Assembly: GCF_950066645.1 (NCBI RefSeq)
Contig: NZ_CATMFB010000002.1
Location: forward strand, 124,001-188,000
Length of the DNA stretch: 64,000 bases
From: an uncultured Thalassolituus sp.
GTDB lineage: Bacteria; Pseudomonadota; Gammaproteobacteria; Pseudomonadales; Oceanobacteraceae
Direction: 5' to 3'
Shown here: positions 43,309 to 52,769 of the stretch, in pieces
Layout: every line of letters begins with the position of its first letter
Position numbering within the stretch: the stretch's first letter is position 1
Program-made: the position numbers and the translations under genes
Notes under the pieces: model-generated
Seen by the model: only the letters and a program-made list of their open reading frames with translations
Told to the model about the DNA's origin: nothing
The model's database searches: none

Positions 43309-44589
43309 TCAGTTCAGATGTTCTTTCAGCCAGTCACTCAACCCGGCCTGTGTAAGGGTCTGCTGATCAGCCCCACCGCGCAGGTCTTTAACGGTTACCT
43401 GCCCGGCTTCAATCTCGCTTTCGCCCAGCAGCAGCGCAATCAGCGCACCGCTTTTATCGGCTTTTTTCATCTGGCTCTTGAAGCTACCACCACCGCAATG
43501 TGTCTGTATCCGCAGCCACGGCTGTTCGCCACGCAGCTGATCAGACAGCAGAAGTGCCGCTTTTGCAGCCCCTTCGCCGACACCGCAGACATAGATATCG
43601 ACGGTCTGCATGACTTCCTGCGGGATAACATCAAGCGTTTCCAGCAGCAGGATAAGGCGTTCGACACCCATTGCAAAACCAACGGCAGGCGTGGCTTTAC
43701 CACCAAGCTGCTCGACCAGACCATCGTAACGTCCGCCAGCACAGACAGTTCCCTGCGCACCCAGCTTGTCTGTTACCCATTCAAAGACGGTTTTGCAGTA
43801 GTAATCCAGACCACGGACCAGGCGCTGATTAATCTCGTACTTCACGCCTGCAGCGTCAAGGATACTGCGCAGGGTTGCAAAATCTTCACGACTTTCATCG
43901 TCGAGGTAGTCATGCAGCTCTGGGGCATCGGCAAGCAGAGCCTGCGTTTCAGGGTTCTTACTGTCGAGAACCCGCAGCGGGTTCGTTTCAAGACGGCGCT
44001 GACTGTCTTCGTCCAGCTGATCCTTACGGGCCGACAGATAATCGACCAGAGCATCCCGGTAACGCGCACGCGCTTCATTGCTGCCGAGGGTGTTGAGCTG
44101 CAGCGTCACCGCCTCAGCCAGACCGAGCTGCTGCCATAAACGAGCGGTCATCAGGATCAGTTCAGCATCGACATCAGGCGTTGCCATCCCGAATGTCTCT
44201 ACCCCAATCTGGTAGAACTGACGGTAACGGCCTTTCTGAGGGCGCTCGTGCCGGAACATAGGACCGGTGTACCAGAGTCGCTGCGTCTGGTTATAGAGCA
44301 ACCCGGCTTCTTCACAGGCGCGGACACAGCTGGCAGTGCCTTCGGGACGTAAGGTCAGGCTATCGCCATTGCGGTCTTCGAAGGTATACATTTCTTTTTC
44401 AACGATATCGGTGACTTCACCAATAGAGCGTTTGAACAGCGCGGTCTGCTCGACAATCGGCATACGGATTTCATCGTAGCCGTATGAGGCCAGCAGATCT
44501 TTGACCGTGCCTTCCAGATACTGCCATACCGGGCTCTGCGCCGGCAGGATATCGTTCATTCCACGGATTGCCTGAATTTTATTACTCAT
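43309..44589 (-). CDS. hisS: Histidyl-tRNA synthetase
   Basis: A 426-residue class II synthetase. Motif 1 region [22 protein letters not shown], motif 2 [16 protein letters not shown] with [26 protein letters not shown], the His-specific [13 protein letters not shown] near residue 264, motif 3 [11 protein letters not shown] near residue 308, and the C-terminal anticodon-binding domain. It starts [16 protein letters not shown]. The gene is 23 bases after ispG in a conserved cluster. Length equals E. coli HisS (424). Confidence 0.98.
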   Translation of the reverse strand: MSNKIQAIRGMNDILPAQSPVWQYLEGTVKDLLASYGYDEIRMPIVEQTALFKRSIGEVTDIVEKEMYTFEDRNGDSLTLRPEGTASCVRACEEAGLLYNQTQRLWYTGPMFRHERPQKGRYRQFYQIGVETFGMATPDVDAELILMTARLWQQLGLAEAVTLQLNTLGSNEARARYRDALVDYLSARKDQLDEDSQRRLETNPLRVLDSKNPETQALLADAPELHDYLDDESREDFATLRSILDAAGVKYEINQRLVRGLDYYCKTVFEWVTDKLGAQGTVCAGGRYDGLVEQLGGKATPAVGFAMGVERLILLLETLDVIPQEVMQTVDIYVCGVGEGAAKAALLLSDQLRGEQPWLRIQTHCGGGSFKSQMKKADKSGALIALLLGESEIEAGQVTVKDLRGGADQQTLTQAGLSDWLKEHLN

Positions 44590-44612
44590 AGTCTCTGTCT
44601 TGCTGTGACTGA

Positions 44613-45731
44613 TCAGCTTTCGCTGACAATCAGATTTTTACGTTCTTCGTCCAGTTGAGTCGCGCGTTCACGGATCAGACGCTCAAGATCATCAACCAGG
44701 GTTTCGTTCTGCAGTTTGCCCGCTGGCTTGCCGTCGATGTACACCAGATTAGGTTGTCCACCGGCCAGACCCAGATCGGTCTCTTTCGCTTCACCCGGAC
44801 CATTCACAACGCAACCGATCACAGACACACTCATGTCTGTACGGATATCTTCTACGCGCTGCTCCAGCTCATTCATGGTTTTGATGACATCAAAATTCTG
44901 ACGTGAACAACTTGGACAGGCGATAAAGTTAATGCCGCGGGAGCGAAGCTTCAGCGATTTCAGCATATCCCAGCCGACTTTCACTTCTTCAACCGGATCG
45001 GCCGCAAGTGACACGCGGACCGTATCGCCGATGCCATCCCACAACAGCAGTCCAAGTCCGATGGATGACTTAACCGTACCACCACGCAGACCGCCGGCTT
45101 CCGTAATACCCAGGTGCAATGGCTGTTCGATCTGATCAGCGATTTTGCGGTACGCGGCCACCGTCATAAAAATATCGGACGCCTTCAGGCTGAGCTTGAA
45201 GTCAGGAAAATTCATCCGGTCCAGAATATCGATATGGCGCATTGCGGATTCCACCAGAGCGTCTGGTGTCGGTTCGCCATATTTCTTCTGCAGATCTTTC
45301 TCCAGAGAACCGGCATTCACCCCGATACGGATTGGAATATTCTTATCGCGGGCAGCCTCAACTACCGCACGGACTCTGTCTTCGCGACCAATGTTGCCCG
45401 GATTAATGCGCAGGCAGTCAACGCCAAGCTCTGCGACGCGCAGCGCGATGCGATAGTCAAAATGAATGTCGGAGACCAGAGGAATATCAACCTGCTTACG
45501 GATTTCTCCGAATGCCTCAGCTGCATCCATCGTCGGTACAGAGACACGGACGATATCAGCGCCGGCATCCTGGGCACGACGGATCTGAGCCACAGTCGCG
45601 GCCACATCCGTGGTTTCCGTGTTAGTCATGGTCTGAATAGCAATCGGGGCATCGCCGCCGACAGGGACATTACCTACCCAGATCTTACGACTCTTACGTC
45701 GTTTGATCGGGTTTTCCATATTCTTGTTCAC
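44613..45731 (-). CDS. ispG: 4-hydroxy-3-methylbut-2-enyl diphosphate synthase
   Basis: A 372-residue [4Fe-4S] enzyme of the methylerythritol phosphate isoprenoid pathway, reducing MEcPP to HMBPP. Landmarks: [33 protein letters not shown], then the cluster cysteines in [14 protein letters not shown] (two Cys) and [12 protein letters not shown] (third). The GTG at 45731 overlaps the pilF stop by 4 bases and has GGGGGT upstream; an ATG four codons later is possible. Needing an Fe-S cluster in a genome region where the isc scaffold genes are missing, it depends on another assembly system. Confidence 0.97.
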   Translation of the reverse strand: MNKNMENPIKRRKSRKIWVGNVPVGGDAPIAIQTMTNTETTDVAATVAQIRRAQDAGADIVRVSVPTMDAAEAFGEIRKQVDIPLVSDIHFDYRIALRVAELGVDCLRINPGNIGREDRVRAVVEAARDKNIPIRIGVNAGSLEKDLQKKYGEPTPDALVESAMRHIDILDRMNFPDFKLSLKASDIFMTVAAYRKIADQIEQPLHLGITEAGGLRGGTVKSSIGLGLLLWDGIGDTVRVSLAADPVEEVKVGWDMLKSLKLRSRGINFIACPSCSRQNFDVIKTMNELEQRVEDIRTDMSVSVIGCVVNGPGEAKETDLGLAGGQPNLVYIDGKPAGKLQNETLVDDLERLIRERATQLDEERKNLIVSES

Positions 45732-46525
45732 AGCGTACCCCCGTGCAGGGACTCCTGATATAGGCGATATTCGTTAGATTTCGGGAAGCGTTGCTTCAGC
45801 TCTGCCGCCAGCTCAATTGCCCGACCGGTGTTCTGATGAATGGTCAGCAGTTTGATACCCAGCCACAGGCTGTGAGACGTATGTTTAGTCTGACCACGCT
45901 TCACCAGGCGGTCAAAACGCTCGTAGTACTTCATCGATTCGTCATAACGCTGGGCTTCGAATAACAACGTCGATGCGTTCACCAGCGCGTCTACGTTATA
46001 GGGGGCGAGACGCAGAGACTGTCCATAGGCCTCAATGGCTGCCGCAGGGTTATCCATGCGGTAGAAGTTGAGCGCAAGGTCGTTATAAGCTCCCACCCGA
46101 TTGTTGTAGTAGCGGTCATTGGCCACTTCTTCGAGATAGGTCCGTGCCTTTTTATACTCTTTGATCTGAGAGTACAGCCGGCCCAGGTGATGTCTGGCCA
46201 GAGTGAAGCCCGGATCACCTTTGATTGCTTTCAGATAAAATTCTTCTGCCAGATCCAGTTCGCCTTCGGTCTGCCACACCAGCCCCATAGCGTCATTTGC
46301 CGGCGGGTTGTCGGGATCAATTTCCAGGGCTTTGTGGAGTCGGTCTCTGGCCCAGTCCGGGCGCCCTTTCTGAAGATAACCCAGACCCAGCTGGGTATAG
46401 TTCTCGACCGCTTTTTCTGGCGATGCCTTTTTCGTAAACCGGCTTTCAGTAACAGTGACGCAGCCGCTCAGTACGACCAGTGGCAGAACAATAAGCAGAG
46501 ATCTGAGCAACAGACTTCGGGTCAT
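45728..46525 (-). CDS. pilF: Type IV pilus assembly lipoprotein PilF/PilW
   Basis: A 265-residue outer-membrane lipoprotein pilotin with signal [22 protein letters not shown] and lipobox VLSGC at residue 22. The rest holds about six tetratricopeptide repeats ([59 protein letters not shown], fragments). PilF/PilW helps the PilQ secretin to the outer membrane. The ATG overlaps the rlmN stop by 4 bases. In other gammaproteobacteria rodZ follows pilF; here ispG follows directly. Confidence 0.93.
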   Translation of the reverse strand: MTRSLLLRSLLIVLPLVVLSGCVTVTESRFTKKASPEKAVENYTQLGLGYLQKGRPDWARDRLHKALEIDPDNPPANDAMGLVWQTEGELDLAEEFYLKAIKGDPGFTLARHHLGRLYSQIKEYKKARTYLEEVANDRYYNNRVGAYNDLALNFYRMDNPAAAIEAYGQSLRLAPYNVDALVNASTLLFEAQRYDESMKYYERFDRLVKRGQTKHTSHSLWLGIKLLTIHQNTGRAIELAAELKQRFPKSNEYRLYQESLHGGTL

Positions 46526-47655
46526 ACCTGATTGCCTTCCTGTGGATTATCAAGTTGTACCGCTTTTATATAGCGGGCGCTGCGGCGCGTGCGGTCTTCC
46601 ACCTTACCGACCAGCTGACCGCAGGCAGCATCAATATCATCCCCGCGGGTGGAGCGGATCGTGGCAATGTAGTCACGACTGATCAGATGGTCCCGGAATT
46701 TGTACACGCGGTTGTTACTCGGGCGCTTATAACCCGAGTTCGGGAACGGATTGAACGGGATCAGATTAATCTTACAGGGCGTATTGCGCAGCAGCTGTGC
46801 CAGCGCTTCTGCCTGTTCGATGGAATCGTTGACGCCGTCAATCAGGGTATATTCAATCGTTGCTTTGCGGCGATCCGGGAGTTTACCCAGATAGCGGTTG
46901 GTGGCATCGATCAGCTCAGCCAGCGGATACTTTTTGTTGATCGGCACAAGGACATTGCGCAGATCATCCGTCGGAGCATGCAGAGAGACGGCCAGAGACA
47001 CGTCGATCACATCACCCAGTTTATCCATCATAGGGACCACACCGGATGTACTCAGAGTCACCCGACGCTTTGACAGGCCGTAAGCGTTGTCATCCATCAT
47101 CAGATGCATGGCATCGACCACGTTGTCGAAGTTCAGCAGCGGTTCGCCCATCCCCATCATCACCACATTGGTGATACGACGTTCGCGGCGCTCTCCGGGC
47201 TCATGGAAACTCATGGCTGCAACATATACCTGACCGATGATTTCAGCCACGGTCAGGTCCCGGTTAAAGCCCTGTTTACCAGTGGAGCAGAAACTACAGT
47301 CCAGAGCGCACCCGATCTGGGAGCTGACACACAGCGTACCGCGGTCTTTCTCTGGAATATAAACGGTCTCAACGGCACTGCCACCTGGCATACGCATCAC
47401 CCATTTGCGGGTGCCGTCTTTAGAGAAATCTTCATAAACTACTTCAGGCAGGGCAACTTCACTGATCTCTGCCAACTTTGCGCGCAGAGCCTTGCCCATG
47501 TTCGTCATCTTCTCGAAATCTGACTCGCCGTACTGATGAATCCATTTCAGCATCTGATGAGCACGGAACTTCTTTTCGCCGATGCTGGCAAAAAACTCTT
47601 CCATCTTAGCGGGCGACAGCCCTAACAGATTGATCTTGGCGGGTGTATCAGACAT
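46522..47655 (-). CDS. rlmN: 23S rRNA A2503/tRNA A37 C2-methyltransferase RlmN
   Basis: A 377-residue radical SAM methylase. The cluster motif [18 protein letters not shown] (CxxxCxxC) is near residue 120; [13 protein letters not shown] follows; the C-terminal methyl-carrying Cys is in [11 protein letters not shown] near residue 352. It methylates A2503 of 23S rRNA and A37 of some tRNAs. N-terminal helix bundle with [20 protein letters not shown]. It is the second gene after ndk in the conserved order. Fe-S dependent. Confidence 0.97.
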   Translation of the reverse strand: MSDTPAKINLLGLSPAKMEEFFASIGEKKFRAHQMLKWIHQYGESDFEKMTNMGKALRAKLAEISEVALPEVVYEDFSKDGTRKWVMRMPGGSAVETVYIPEKDRGTLCVSSQIGCALDCSFCSTGKQGFNRDLTVAEIIGQVYVAAMSFHEPGERRERRITNVVMMGMGEPLLNFDNVVDAMHLMMDDNAYGLSKRRVTLSTSGVVPMMDKLGDVIDVSLAVSLHAPTDDLRNVLVPINKKYPLAELIDATNRYLGKLPDRRKATIEYTLIDGVNDSIEQAEALAQLLRNTPCKINLIPFNPFPNSGYKRPSNNRVYKFRDHLISRDYIATIRSTRGDDIDAACGQLVGKVEDRTRRSARYIKAVQLDNPQEGNQV

Positions 47656-47729
47656 CAGAGATTACCTGGAGTGATGCGTCCTGATTCAGGGTGATCAGGG
47701 AAGGGCTCCGCCCTCCCCTTATGCGTCAC

Positions 47730-48155
47730 TCAGCGTGCGCAGATTTCTTCAGCGCTGAAGAAGTATGCGATTTCACGCGCAGCAGATTCTGCAGAGTCAG
47801 AACCGTGTACTGCGTTAGCATCGATGCTTTCAGCGAAGTCAGCACGGATAGTGCCTGCCGCAGCTTCTTTAGGGTTAGTTGCACCCATCAGTTCGCGGTT
47901 TTTAGCGATCGCGTTTTCACCTTCCAGAACCTGAACAACAACAGGGCCAGAAGTCATGAAACCAACCAGGTCACCGAAGAAAGGACGCTCTTTGTGCTCA
48001 GCGTAGAAACCGCCAGCTTTTTCGTCGTCCAGTTTAACCATTTTAGCGGCTACGATCTGCAGACCAGCTTTTTCGAAACGAGTCAGGATTTCACCGATAA
48101 CGTTTTTACCAACAGCGTCCGGTTTAACGATCGACAGAGTGCGTTCAACAGCCAT
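47730..48155 (-). CDS. ndk: Nucleoside diphosphate kinase
   Basis: A 141-residue enzyme that balances NTP pools through a phosphohistidine. The active site is [12 protein letters not shown] with His at residue ~117; N-terminal [15 protein letters not shown] and the C-terminal [11 protein letters not shown] are typical. The start MAVERTLS has GGAGC upstream. Upstream, after a 130-base gap, lies iscS; in related genomes iscU to iscX fill this gap. Confidence 0.97.
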   Translation of the reverse strand: MAVERTLSIVKPDAVGKNVIGEILTRFEKAGLQIVAAKMVKLDDEKAGGFYAEHKERPFFGDLVGFMTSGPVVVQVLEGENAIAKNRELMGATNPKEAAAGTIRADFAESIDANAVHGSDSAESAAREIAYFFSAEEICAR

Positions 48156-48285
48156 CTTTATGCTCCAAATTTGTGTGTTTAAGGGTTTGGGATCAAAAAC
48201 CCGCGGATTATACGCACCTTTCTGTGAAAGTTGTAGAAAGGAACTCCCAATCGCCTGTAAAGACCAATACGCGGACTGCCCGCGG

Positions 48286-49449
48286 TTACTGGCGGCGCAG
48301 CAGGGTCACGACCCGCGTGATTTCCGCCAGCGCGTTTTCAACATCAGCAGACGAGGTATAACGCCCCAGCGTCATACGCAGACCCGCGTGTGCCAGGTCG
48401 TCGCTGCGGCCGATGGCTTTCAGCACATACGACGGCTCGACCGATTCCGAGTTACAGGCCGATCCTGAGGACACCGCAACTTTCGCCAGCGACGCCAGCA
48501 GAATCTCACCATCGACTCCCGCGAAGCTGACATTCAGATGATTCGCACAGCGCTGAGTTCCGTGACCGTTCAGGTAAACCTCCCCCAGGGCCTGCAGTCC
48601 CTGCCAGAGCTGATCTCGCAGCGCTCCGATACGGGCCTGATCCTGCTCCACCTGCTCAGTCACTAAACGGGCGGCCTCGCCCATACCCGCCAGCTGATGA
48701 GTAGCCAGCGTTCCCGAGCGCATGCCCCGCTCGTGTCCACCACCGTGCATCTGTGCAGCAATACGTATCTGTGGCTCACGGCGGACATACAAGGCACCGA
48801 CCCCCTTGGGACCATAAAATTTGTGCGCAGAGACAGACAACAGGTCAACATCCCAGGTCCGGACATCGACAGGCATCTTACCTATCGCCTGAGCGGCATC
48901 CACATGCAGGATCGCATCATGAGACTTCAGCAGGGCCGCGATCGCCGGAATGTCGGTCACCGTCCCAAGTTCGTTATTCACAGCCATCAGGCTGACCAGG
49001 CAGGTATCAGGCTGCAGGGCATCAGCCACCTGCTCAGGATGTATCAGGCCATCGGCGTCTGGCGCCAGACGGGTCACAGAGACCTGATGCCAGCGCTCCA
49101 GCCAGGCGACAGTATCCAGTACCGCCTTGTGCTCAATGGCTGAGGTAATGATATGGAGTGGTGCATCAGGATTCTGCTGACGCAGATATTCAACCCGGCC
49201 CTTGATGGCGAGGTTGTTGCTCTCGGTTGCCCCACTGGTCCAGACGATCTCACGCGGGTCGGCGCCCAGCATGTCAGCGACCTGTCGCCTCGCCTGCTCG
49301 ACGGCCTGCTCCGCCTGCCACCCGAAGCGGTGCGATCTTGACGCCGGGTTAGCAAAATTACCATCGGCAGTCAGGCAACGGGTTATGACGTCCGCCACTT
49401 CCGGAGCACAGGGAGTGGTGGCAGCATAATCGAGGTATAAAGGTTTCAT
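48286..49449 (-). CDS. iscS: Cysteine desulfurase IscS, lacking the IscU-docking tail
   Basis: A 387-residue PLP enzyme that moves sulphur from cysteine. [22 protein letters not shown] at the start, [57 protein letters not shown] with the PLP-Lys, [14 protein letters not shown], and [14 protein letters not shown] with the active Cys. It ends at LLRRQ; E. coli IscS goes on for some 20 more residues (the segment with PLWEMY and the end HH), which contact IscU. iscU is not downstream. The start at 49449 follows GGAAG. It may serve SufE or TusA-like partners and tRNA thiolation. Confidence 0.92.
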   Translation of the reverse strand: MKPLYLDYAATTPCAPEVADVITRCLTADGNFANPASRSHRFGWQAEQAVEQARRQVADMLGADPREIVWTSGATESNNLAIKGRVEYLRQQNPDAPLHIITSAIEHKAVLDTVAWLERWHQVSVTRLAPDADGLIHPEQVADALQPDTCLVSLMAVNNELGTVTDIPAIAALLKSHDAILHVDAAQAIGKMPVDVRTWDVDLLSVSAHKFYGPKGVGALYVRREPQIRIAAQMHGGGHERGMRSGTLATHQLAGMGEAARLVTEQVEQDQARIGALRDQLWQGLQALGEVYLNGHGTQRCANHLNVSFAGVDGEILLASLAKVAVSSGSACNSESVEPSYVLKAIGRSDDLAHAGLRMTLGRYTSSADVENALAEITRVVTLLRRQ

Positions 49450-49528
49450 ATCGGCTTCCGGGATTGGAGAGTGGGCCATTGTCCGCACCCTCCTGGAGAG
49501 GTCAAGCGCCAGAGCCTGTCCGGGTCGG

Positions 49529-50011
49529 TCAGCCCGGCTCGTCGGCAGCGATCAGAGCTTCAATGCGCTGGCTGATCTGGCGGTCCTGACGTTCGGCAGT
49601 ATCGCGGACTTCACGACGCTCAATCAGCTGACTGAGAGAAATGCCTTTGAGAAAAGCGTGGATCTGATCACTGAGATCCATCCACAGATGATGGGTCAGG
49701 CATTCCACACCGTCCTGACAGTCGCCTTTGCGCTGGCAACGGGTTGCATCCATTGATTCATTGACGGCATCAACGATTTCGGCAACGTTAATTTCTTTGT
49801 CTTCGCGACTCAGGCGATAACCGCCCCCCGGGCCACGGACGCTGGCCACCAGGCCACCGCGGCGGAGCTTGGCAAACAACTGCTCCAGATAAGAAAGCGA
49901 TATTCCCTGCCGACCGGAGATATCATTGAGACTGACCGGCCCCTGGCGGGCGTGAATAGCCAGATCCAGCATGGCTGTCACCGCATAGCGGCCTTTGGTC
50001 GTTAAACGCAT
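49529..50011 (-). CDS. iscR: Fe-S cluster-sensing repressor IscR
   Basis: A 160-residue Rrf2-family regulator. Winged helix: [61 protein letters not shown] (landmarks [12 protein letters not shown] and GPGGGYRL). The cluster ligands are kept: three Cys in [18 protein letters not shown] with the His that follows. Holo-IscR represses its own operon; apo-IscR regulates suf-type genes. Ribosome binding site GAGGTG. An IscR-box promoter lies just upstream. iscS is the only isc gene after it. Confidence 0.96.
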   Translation of the reverse strand: MRLTTKGRYAVTAMLDLAIHARQGPVSLNDISGRQGISLSYLEQLFAKLRRGGLVASVRGPGGGYRLSREDKEINVAEIVDAVNESMDATRCQRKGDCQDGVECLTHHLWMDLSDQIHAFLKGISLSQLIERREVRDTAERQDRQISQRIEALIAADEPG

Positions 50012-50038
50012 ACATTCACCTCATGTGTGTCTGTCTGG

Positions 50039-50072
50039 ATTATGCGTATATCCGAGCAATTCAGTCAACTTT
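50039..50072 (-). promoter_or_regulatory. iscR promoter with IscR type-1 binding site
   Basis: Minus strand: -35 TTGACT (50068-50063), 18-base spacer, -10 CATAAT (50044-50039). A 25-base type-1 IscR site spans 50072-50048: the stretch beginning AAAGTTGACTGAATTG and ending CTCGGATAT agrees with the consensus (ATASYYGACT...AGTCRRSTAT) at about 22 of 25 positions. It overlaps the cysE 3' end, so iscR can be transcribed on its own and self-repressed. Confidence 0.65.
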
Positions 50073-50870
50073 ATCCCCGGGCAGAACACCGGACTCTTTA
50101 TCCGCTCCGAGCTTTTCGTGCAGACTGACAAAGGTCTCTTCTTCGAGTGTCGGCAGCGCATCGTCACAGCTGTGATCGCCGAGGTTATGCAGCGCCCGGC
50201 ACATGCTGTCGATCTTACGGTCAACGTGGTGCATATGATCCATCAGGTTGTGAATCGAGCGAGCAATCGGGTCCGGCATATCATCTGTCATGCCGTACGC
50301 ATCAAAGCCGATCTTGGCGGCCATTTCACGGCGACGGTTTTCATCCGCCGTCGTCGCCTTGCGTACAATACGCCCGGGAATGCCCACCACAGTCACGCCA
50401 TCAGGCACATCTTTGTTCACAACAGCATTCGAGCCGATACGGGCATCACGACCGATAGTGATCGGCCCCAGAACTTTGGCCCCCGCACCCACTACAACAC
50501 CGTCCTGCAAGGTCGGGTGACGCTTGCCTTTGTTCCAGCTGGTGCCGCCGAGAGTAACCCCGTGGTACAGGGTACAGTCATCGCCAATTTCAGCCGTTTC
50601 TCCGATCACGACGCCCATACCATGGTCAATAAAGAAACGACGACCTATCGTTGCCCCCGGATGAATCTCAATTCCGGTCATCCAGCGGCTGAAGGTAGAC
50701 AACAGCCGCGCCAGCCACTTCAGCCCCCGCAGCCAGAGCCAGTTTGCCAGGCGATAGTGGATAATCGCATGTACGCCGGGGTAAGTGGTCAGCACTTCAA
50801 ATGTGTTACGCGCCGCCGGGTCCCGGTCGAACACGCAGGCGATGTCTTCACGCAGTGTACTGAGGCTCAA
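50061..50870 (-). CDS. cysE: Serine O-acetyltransferase
   Basis: A 269-residue acetyltransferase of the cysteine pathway. N-terminal helices with [41 protein letters not shown] (landmarks [20 protein letters not shown]), then a left-handed beta helix with hexapeptide repeats ([42 protein letters not shown] landmarks [13 protein letters not shown] and LYHGVTLGG). It makes O-acetylserine for cysteine synthase. The C-terminal ~70 residues are an extra acidic tail, longer than in short SATs. It supplies the cysteine used by IscS next to it and overlaps trmJ by 4 bases. Confidence 0.95.
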   Translation of the reverse strand: MSLSTLREDIACVFDRDPAARNTFEVLTTYPGVHAIIHYRLANWLWLRGLKWLARLLSTFSRWMTGIEIHPGATIGRRFFIDHGMGVVIGETAEIGDDCTLYHGVTLGGTSWNKGKRHPTLQDGVVVGAGAKVLGPITIGRDARIGSNAVVNKDVPDGVTVVGIPGRIVRKATTADENRRREMAAKIGFDAYGMTDDMPDPIARSIHNLMDHMHHVDRKIDSMCRALHNLGDHSCDDALPTLEEETFVSLHEKLGADKESGVLPGDKVD

Positions 50871-51637
50871 TCCTCTTCCCCTTTCTTCTGATGTGCGCGT
50901 TCTGCGGTGCGTTCTACGGCGACCAGCATGCCACGCAGGATATTGATTTCCATCCTGTCTGGTGCCGCGCGCTGAAACAGGCGCCGCATCCGGGACATAA
51001 GCTGCTTAGGAGTATTGGGGTCAAGGAAGCCAATCTCAACCAGTGTCTTTTCCATATGCTGCAACATACCGTTCAGCTGCTCGTGTGTTGCCATCGGGTA
51101 ATCCCAGTCCACACCCCAGCGCGCCTCATCGGCAGAGTCATTTTCCGCAGGCAGGGAGGCTAACCGCAACTCATAGCACAGCACCTGAATCGCCTGGGCG
51201 ACATTCAGCGAGGAGAAGGCTTCGTCGGTAGGGATATGCACATGCGCGTGACACAGGTGCAGCTCTTCGTTGGTCAGCCCGCGGCTTTCGCGACCAAACA
51301 CCACCGCGATCTCGTTGTCTGCCGCAGCCGCCTGAGCGGCCCGGTCGGCACACTGACGGGGTGACATCAGTGGCCAGGGAATCGAACGGCTGCGCGCACT
51401 GGTACCGACCACCAGGCCACAATCGGCGATGGCTTCTTCAAGCGTGGCCGTGATCACGACGTTATCGAGAATATCTTCAGCCCGTGACGAGCGCTGAATT
51501 GCCTCTTCGTCGACCGCCGCAATCGGATCAACCAGATAAAGGCGACTCAACCCCATATTCTTCATGGCCCGCGCCGCCGCACCAATATTGCCGGAGTGGG
51601 TCGTATTGACCATCACAATACGGATCTGATTCAACAT
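50867..51637 (-). CDS. trmJ: tRNA (cytidine/uridine-32-2'-O)-methyltransferase TrmJ
   Basis: A 256-residue SPOUT methylase: [26 protein letters not shown] at the start, [29 protein letters not shown] and [23 protein letters not shown] (landmark [17 protein letters not shown]), the knot. It methylates nucleotide 32 in tRNA. Start MLNQIRIV at 51637 is favoured over the open frame to 51706. Divergent from suhB, as in E. coli; the cysE ATG overlaps its stop. Confidence 0.95.
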   Translation of the reverse strand: MLNQIRIVMVNTTHSGNIGAAARAMKNMGLSRLYLVDPIAAVDEEAIQRSSRAEDILDNVVITATLEEAIADCGLVVGTSARSRSIPWPLMSPRQCADRAAQAAAADNEIAVVFGRESRGLTNEELHLCHAHVHIPTDEAFSSLNVAQAIQVLCYELRLASLPAENDSADEARWGVDWDYPMATHEQLNGMLQHMEKTLVEIGFLDPNTPKQLMSRMRRLFQRAAPDRMEINILRGMLVAVERTAERAHQKKGEED

Positions 51638-51694
51638 CGCTGCGCCTGCTACCTGTTTCGACTGTAAAGTCCGGGAGTTTATCGTAAAACGGGC

Positions 51695-51723
51695 TTCGCC
51701 AACCACTTATACGCTGATATACT
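51695..51723 (+). promoter_or_regulatory. Candidate suhB promoter
   Basis: -35 TTCGCC (51695-51700), 17-base spacer, -10 TATACT (51718-51723). A GC-rich imperfect hairpin (GGGCGGCGCC..GCGGCGCCC) follows in the leader at about 51741-51765. Confidence 0.45.
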
Positions 51724-51797
51724 GCGCGCCCTATTTTGATCGGGCGGCGCCACAAGCGGCGCCCGGCAACGTTCTTTACACAGACAGGAATGCTCAT

Positions 51798-52568
51798 ATG
51801 CAACCCATGGTGAATCTGGCGTTGCGCGCCGCGCGTAATGCAGGACAGGACCTTGTGCGTCGACTCGACCGCTTTGATGCTGCTCAGAGTACCGACCAGG
51901 AAAAAGCGAAATTCATCGCAGACTGCACGATCGGTCTGGAGAAAGGCATTATCTTCGAACTGAAGAAGTCCCTGCCTGACCACAACTATGAAGGCCGTGA
52001 GACGGGCCTGAATGGTACCGATGACAAGCAGCCGACCTGGCAGATCTGTGTGATCGACGATATTGCTAACTTCCGCGTGGGCATTCCTGCATTCGCCATC
52101 ATCATCTCATGCATGGTGAACGGCAAAACTGAGCATGCTGTTATCCTTAACCCGATGAACGGTGACGAGTTCACAGCTTCACGCGGCCGTGGCGCTCAGC
52201 TGAACAACCGTCGCATCCGCTGCGGATCGCAGAACACCCTGTCTGATGCAATTACTGCGTTCACTCAGCCTATGGGCCTGAGCGATACCGCGTCACAACA
52301 GCGCGCTAAAATAAACACCCTGATGCAATCCGGCTACGATGTGCGCAGCATTGGCTCCAATGCCCTGACGCTGTCTTATGTCGCTGCCGATCGCTTCCAG
52401 GCTGCCTTTATTTCAGATATGGACAGCTTTTCTCTGAATGCAGGCGGTCTGATCGCGTCTGAAGCCGGTTGTCTGCTGGCAGACATCAACGGGCAACCCC
52501 GCATTGCTGCGCCAGCCAACGTCGCTGTCGCTAACCCTCGCCTGCTGAAGTCTCTCCTGACTCTCTGA
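51798..52568 (+). CDS. suhB: SuhB-family protein with degenerate inositol monophosphatase site
   Basis: A 256-residue IMPase-fold protein, colinear with E. coli SuhB (MQPMVNLALRAARNAGQDL; FTASRGRGAQLNNRRIR; SIGSNALTLSYVAADRF). The catalytic motifs are broken: WVIDPLDGTTNF reads WQICVIDDIANF (first metal Asp is Cys, Gly-Thr is Asp-Ile) and the PWDxAAG motif reads SFSLNAGG (Asp to Ser). Of the EE pair only the second Glu remains. It should not hydrolyse inositol phosphate. E. coli SuhB also acts in the Nus antitermination complex on rRNA operons without catalysis, which is the likely retained role. Position opposite trmJ supports orthology. Confidence 0.88.
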   Translation: MQPMVNLALRAARNAGQDLVRRLDRFDAAQSTDQEKAKFIADCTIGLEKGIIFELKKSLPDHNYEGRETGLNGTDDKQPTWQICVIDDIANFRVGIPAFAIIISCMVNGKTEHAVILNPMNGDEFTASRGRGAQLNNRRIRCGSQNTLSDAITAFTQPMGLSDTASQQRAKINTLMQSGYDVRSIGSNALTLSYVAADRFQAAFISDMDSFSLNAGGLIASEAGCLLADINGQPRIAAPANVAVANPRLLKSLLTL

Positions 52569-52590
52569 TCAGCATCTGGCCAGTTCAGAA

Positions 52591-52622
52591 CTCCGGTCTA
52601 TACTCAGATAGTTGACCGGAGG
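52591..52622 (+). promoter_or_regulatory. Hairpin that hides the Shine-Dalgarno sequence of the 33-residue gene; also a -10 element
   Basis: CTCCGGTC (52591-52598) pairs with GACCGGAG (52614-52621); the right arm contains the GGAGG ribosome binding site at 52618-52622. The loop begins with TATACT (52599-52604), which can also be a -10 box for a start near 52611. Transcripts from suhB would carry the hairpin; ones from the local promoter would not. Confidence 0.55.
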
Positions 52623-52629
52623 ATCTGAT

Positions 52630-52731
52630 ATGTTCTGGCATAAATTTCAGTTACTGCTTTGCTGGCTGGGCGAAGCTCAGTCATGTGATCATCTTGAATT
52701 CCATCGTCCAGATGGTGACCATCAGGCGTAA
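52630..52731 (+). CDS. Small protein, 33 residues, unknown
   Basis: ATG at 52630 with GGAGG seven bases upstream, stop at 52729-52731, immediately followed by a strong terminator, so the unit is complete: control hairpin, small gene, terminator. The peptide has a short hydrophobic and aromatic front (MFWHKFQLLLCWLG) and a polar, His/Asp-rich back (CDHLEFHRPDGDHQA) with two cysteines eight apart. The front is too short for a sure membrane helix but could lie on the membrane. I know no family. The strong ribosome binding site argues that it is expressed. Confidence 0.55.
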   Translation: MFWHKFQLLLCWLGEAQSCDHLEFHRPDGDHQA

Positions 52732-52755
52732 AAAAAGCGGCCTGCGCCGCTTTTT
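52731..52755. terminator. Bidirectional terminator after the 33-residue gene
   Basis: A-run, GCGGC (52737-52741), loop CTGC, GCCGC (52746-52750), TTTTT. It works for the small gene (and suhB read-through) on the plus strand and for the convergent cold-shock-domain membrane gene on the minus strand. Confidence 0.9.
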
Positions 52756-52769
52756 CTATTGCTTTCTGT

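Noticed and set aside
43168-44139. Plus-strand 323-residue open frame
   Set aside because: Lies wholly opposite yfgM/hisS, whose motifs are unmistakable; product has no recognisable domain.
45114-45758. Plus-strand 214-residue open frame
   Set aside because: Antisense to ispG; no supporting features.
49995-50891. Plus-strand 298-residue open frame
   Set aside because: Antisense to cysE, which has complete hexapeptide repeats.
51798-52568. suhB as a pseudogene
   Set aside because: The frame is full length, has a ribosome binding region and conserved core outside the catalytic motifs, so it is a changed protein, not a decayed gene.
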